DNA from: Candidatus Liberibacter europaeus
GTDB taxonomy: Bacteria > Pseudomonadota > Alphaproteobacteria > Rhizobiales > Rhizobiaceae
Length of the DNA: 64,000 bases
Reading direction: 5' to 3'
Assembly: GCA_003045065.1 (NCBI GenBank)
Contig: PSQJ01000001.1
Location: 1-64,000, forward strand
The notes under the pieces were generated by a model. That model saw nothing but the letters and a program-made list of their open reading frames with translations, was not told where the DNA came from and searched no databases. The translations under genes and the position numbers were made by a program. The first letter of the stretch is position 1. Each line of letters opens with the position of its first letter. This document shows, one piece after another, positions 61,669 to 64,000 of this stretch.

Positions 61669-62461
61669 AACCAATATGGTTCTATATTTATAGAAACCTC
61701 TCTTTTAGCCTATTCATTAATTAAAACAATAATACGCTAATCTTAATTTAAACATAATCCGATTTTCCTATATGATAACTATCTTTTCTCTGCTCTATTA
61801 TTAGAAGCAAGAACAGTACTTGAAGCAATCTTGAAGACCGCTGATTTATACCGTTAGCACCACATCGGTGTCCCTACCCCCCCATATTAAGATAACCCAA
61901 GTTTAGAAGATTTATGATTGTTTATCCGCCGTTAAAGATATCCCCAGCACACTTTGATAGTTTGACTCCTTAAATATTACACCCCCTCATGTAGGTATGA
62001 ATATCCCATCCTATAAGTTGACCGTTGCCAAATAAGGAACTATAGAATTGGGAGATGATCAAATATAACAGCAAGTTTCTGAATCGCATCTAAAGGGAAA
62101 CTTACAATCATTAGGCAGAATATTAATACGTGTAAGTAGGATTTTAATACAATTTAAACATGATAATTGGACTTAGCAAACTTTTGATTGATTCAATTGA
62201 AAATGTTTTGTTCATGAGTAAAGCAGATTATAGGGACTCGTAATCAGGAGATAATTGGAAGCAGAATTGCTAATTTGAAAAGTAGCACATACTTAAAAGA
62301 TAAAACCGAAATTGATAAAATACACCTTAAAATAAATGACTTATATTTTATCTGTTGACTCTTATACAATAATTATAATTTCTGTGAAATTAAAATAGCC
62401 AATAATACGGTGCTTATAGTGATCATAAAGATCTAATAAACATCATGTTCTAGGAAAATAC
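61669..62461 (+). pseudogene. Probable decayed remnant of proB (glutamate 5-kinase) in the obgE-nadD gap
   Basis: In Rhizobiales obgE is followed by proB, proA and nadD. Here the 793-bp gap has no intact gene, but short frameshifted plus-strand pieces resemble glutamate 5-kinase. Around 61802-61834 the reading LEARTVLEAILK matches the ProB 'YLNARATLETLLK' region. At about 62000-62090, pieces reading G-M-x-I-P-I-L, V-A, then E-L-Y-R-I-G-D-x-D-Q-I-x-A-x-V-S match the ProB '[27 protein letters not shown]' stretch. About 170 bp of unmatched DNA separates them. Read by eye; short matches could be chance. Confidence 0.45.
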
Positions 62462-63160
62462 ATGCCAAAAAACAACTCAAAATTTAACGATCCACATATT
62501 GCTAATATTAAATATAGATCAGGAATAATAAAGATAGATAAAACAATAGGAAATAGATACCTTAAAAATATTACATGCATGCCTCACACAGAGCCTGGAA
62601 TGAAGATTGGATTGTTCGGAGGAACTTTTGATCCTCCACATCACGGACATATAGCAATAGCTAATATTGCCATCAAAAAGCTTGGTTTAGATCAATTATG
62701 GTGGATAATTACTCCATCTAATCCTTTCAAAGATTCTCGATCCATATCACCACTGGAAATGCGCATTGAATTAAGCAAATCATTGGTCACAAATCCACTT
62801 ATACGTATTACTGCTTTTGAATATTCTATGAATCAGCAGACCATTAATACGATACTTAAAGTCAAAAACCATAACAAATTAGTTGACTTCGTCTGGATCA
62901 TGGGCGCAGATAATATCATAAATTTTCACCATTGGCATCAGTGGAAAAGAATTGTTATGGCAGTACCCATAGCAATTATTGATAGACCTAGAGAAAAGTT
63001 GAATTATATATCTTCTCCAATGGTAAAAGCTTTTGAACATGCAAGACTGGATGAATATATGAGTAATACTTTATGCAAAATACCCCCACCTTCTTGGATT
63101 TTTATTCATGACAAACATCATATAATAAGTTCTACAGATATTAAAAAACAAAAACTGTAA
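62462..63160 (+). CDS. nadD: Nicotinate-nucleotide adenylyltransferase
   Basis: Adds AMP from ATP to nicotinate mononucleotide in NAD synthesis. The nucleotidyltransferase start GLFGGTFDPPHHGHIAIANIA has the HxGH motif. Then WWIITPSNPFKD, VDFVWIMGADNIINFHHWHQWKRI and the end motif SSTDIKK (ISSTxxR-like). 232 aa. The N-terminus is extended; MPHTEPGM (ATG at 62579) is shared with rhizobial NadD, and the 39 residues before it are less certain. The protein stops soon after SSTDIKK, a little short of relatives. Convergent with the M16 protease. Confidence 0.93.
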   Translation: MPKNNSKFNDPHIANIKYRSGIIKIDKTIGNRYLKNITCMPHTEPGMKIGLFGGTFDPPHHGHIAIANIAIKKLGLDQLWWIITPSNPFKDSRSISPLEMRIELSKSLVTNPLIRITAFEYSMNQQTINTILKVKNHNKLVDFVWIMGADNIINFHHWHQWKRIVMAVPIAIIDRPREKLNYISSPMVKAFEHARLDEYMSNTLCKIPPPSWIFIHDKHHIISSTDIKKQKL

Positions 63161-63288
63161 TTCCATGCTGAATTTAGTCACTTAATATGATCCTCTCAGC
63201 CTTTTCCTACTAATTCTATCAATCACCGCGGCATCCACGAGGTAAAGTGATGAATAAGACAAATATTCATCTTTTATTATACTATTGA

Positions 63289-64000
63289 TCACTTTTCCTT
63301 CCTTGGAAAAATCTTTTGCAATTCAGATATCGTTGGATAAGTTATCCAATCTTTCAATTGAACATAACCATCCTTATTAACTCCTTTAGCTATCACTTGT
63401 GAAACAAGAGCCAAACCTTTCTTTTGCAAAACTGCATTACTATAAAATGTTAATAAATCTTGCTGTGTAACCGTTTTCAATGCGTTGATTGTTTTTTCTT
63501 TTCTATCATCAAAATGAACATCATCCTGCCTCAAAGCATACATAAAACGATTTATCTCTTGATAAAAAGATTGCGGGGGTTGTTCAAGCTCAGTCAACAA
63601 TATCTTTCTGTATTGCTCAAATTCTTTCTTTGGCATCGCCTTTAATTTTTTAAATGCTAATTGATAAAAATTTTGATAGCGGGTATGCAAATACGCAGGT
63701 GTTTTGTTATTGCTCTGCAACACAAACTTAATCCCCCATTGCTTACCAAGAATAGTTTCCGAGGCATAAAGAGAATAACCTAACTTTTCTTGCGTCCTAA
63801 GTTGTTCAACAAACCATCCATGCAAAATTTGGGCTAAAATACTTGATAATACAAATCCTTTATTCTTATCATATCCAATCGGAATAAATATTTCAGCTAA
63901 TGCATTATCTGTATTATTTGCTTGATTTTCAAAATTTACTTTATATTCTTTATCAATAACAACTATATCCTTTTTCCCCCATTTTTTACCCTTATTATTT
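63289..64000 (-). CDS. ptrA: M16 metalloprotease, pitrilysin/protease III type (3' part; runs off the window)
   Basis: The frame is open from the stop at 63289 to the window edge, giving about 237 C-terminal codons; the TTG at 63825 is internal, not a start. The piece corresponds to the last non-catalytic domain of pitrilysin: DNALAEIFIPIGYD, ILHGWFVEQLRTQEKLGY, GKQWGIKFVLQSN and YRKILLTELEQPPQSFYQEI line up with E. coli protease III recalled from memory. The catalytic HxxEH lies outside the window. Pitrilysin is a periplasmic peptidase typical of gammaproteobacteria and is unexpected here. It is convergent with nadD. Confidence 0.88.
   Translation of the reverse strand, partial: NNKGKKWGKKDIVVIDKEYKVNFENQANNTDNALAEIFIPIGYDKNKGFVLSSILAQILHGWFVEQLRTQEKLGYSLYASETILGKQWGIKFVLQSNNKTPAYLHTRYQNFYQLAFKKLKAMPKKEFEQYRKILLTELEQPPQSFYQEINRFMYALRQDDVHFDDRKEKTINALKTVTQQDLLTFYSNAVLQKKGLALVSQVIAKGVNKDGYVQLKDWITYPTISELQKIFPRKEK

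Noticed and set aside
61877..61883. Run of seven Cs in the obgE-nadD gap as a phase-variable tract
   Set aside because: It is not inside or just upstream of an intact gene; more likely part of decayed DNA.

Overview
The window looks like chromosomal DNA from an AT-rich, genome-reduced alphaproteobacterium of the Rhizobiales. The best fit I can make from sequence alone is a 'Candidatus Liberibacter' species. The evidence is: rhizobial gene orders (rluD-rpoH-[hypothetical]-purA; ubiE-ubiB-coaBC beside mutM-rpsT-dnaA-hemW-rdgB-rph; atpHAGDC without F0 genes; rplU-rpmA-obgE-nadD; dnaK-dnaJ), a C4-pathway 5-aminolevulinate synthase, an Omp25/31-like barrel protein, very low GC, and many gene-empty spacers of 300-700 bp. 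The species was not determined.

Layout. 1-7.2 kb: envelope and transport genes (uppP, a glutathione-transferase-like gene, an epimerase-like gene, a NitT/TauT-type ABC ATPase with a fused double permease, an outer-membrane barrel). 7.7-12.2 kb: uvrC, pgsA and a DEAD-box helicase. 12.8-17.3 kb: an aspartate aminotransferase, the tRNA-Tyr/tRNA-Gly pair, rlmB and hemA. 17.4-29.7 kb: aminopeptidase P, an FtsK-type translocase without membrane helices, two pseudouridine synthases, a phosphoesterase, rpoH, a conserved membrane protein of unknown function, and purA. 30-38.2 kb: tRNA-Leu, ATP synthase F1 and priA. 38.6-50.8 kb: hsp20, coaBC, ubiB, ubiE, mutM, rpsT, dnaA, hemW, rdgB, rph and a creatininase-family hydrolase. 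50.9-63.2 kb: an RsmB-like methylase, imelysin, tRNA-Gly, RNase D, dnaK-dnaJ, tRNA-Ser, rplU-rpmA, obgE and nadD. The right edge carries the 3' part of a pitrilysin-type M16 protease on the minus strand.

How parts connect. The window holds rpoH and two likely RpoH targets. dnaK and hsp20 each have a CTTG-N17-nnTTATATn element about 100 nt upstream of the start codon. The hsp20 leader also ends in a hairpin that buries the Shine-Dalgarno site in the way a rhizobial ROSE RNA thermometer does, with the UYGCU signature and a bulged G. hrcA and grpE, which sit next to rph in related rhizobia, are not there, and I see no CIRCE element before dnaK.

Signs of decay and transfer. The obgE-nadD gap, where rhizobia carry proB-proA, contains what look like frameshifted fragments of proB. 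A perfect 24-bp tandem duplication lies upstream of mutM. The pitrilysin fragment resembles gammaproteobacterial protease III much more than anything typical of Rhizobiales. The fused permease has a homologous-looking N-terminal extension that lacks a normal start codon. I found no CRISPR array, insertion sequence or prophage, and no convincing wholly new multi-gene system. The thermometer/heat-shock wiring, the proB relic and the pitrilysin gene are the items most worth following up.
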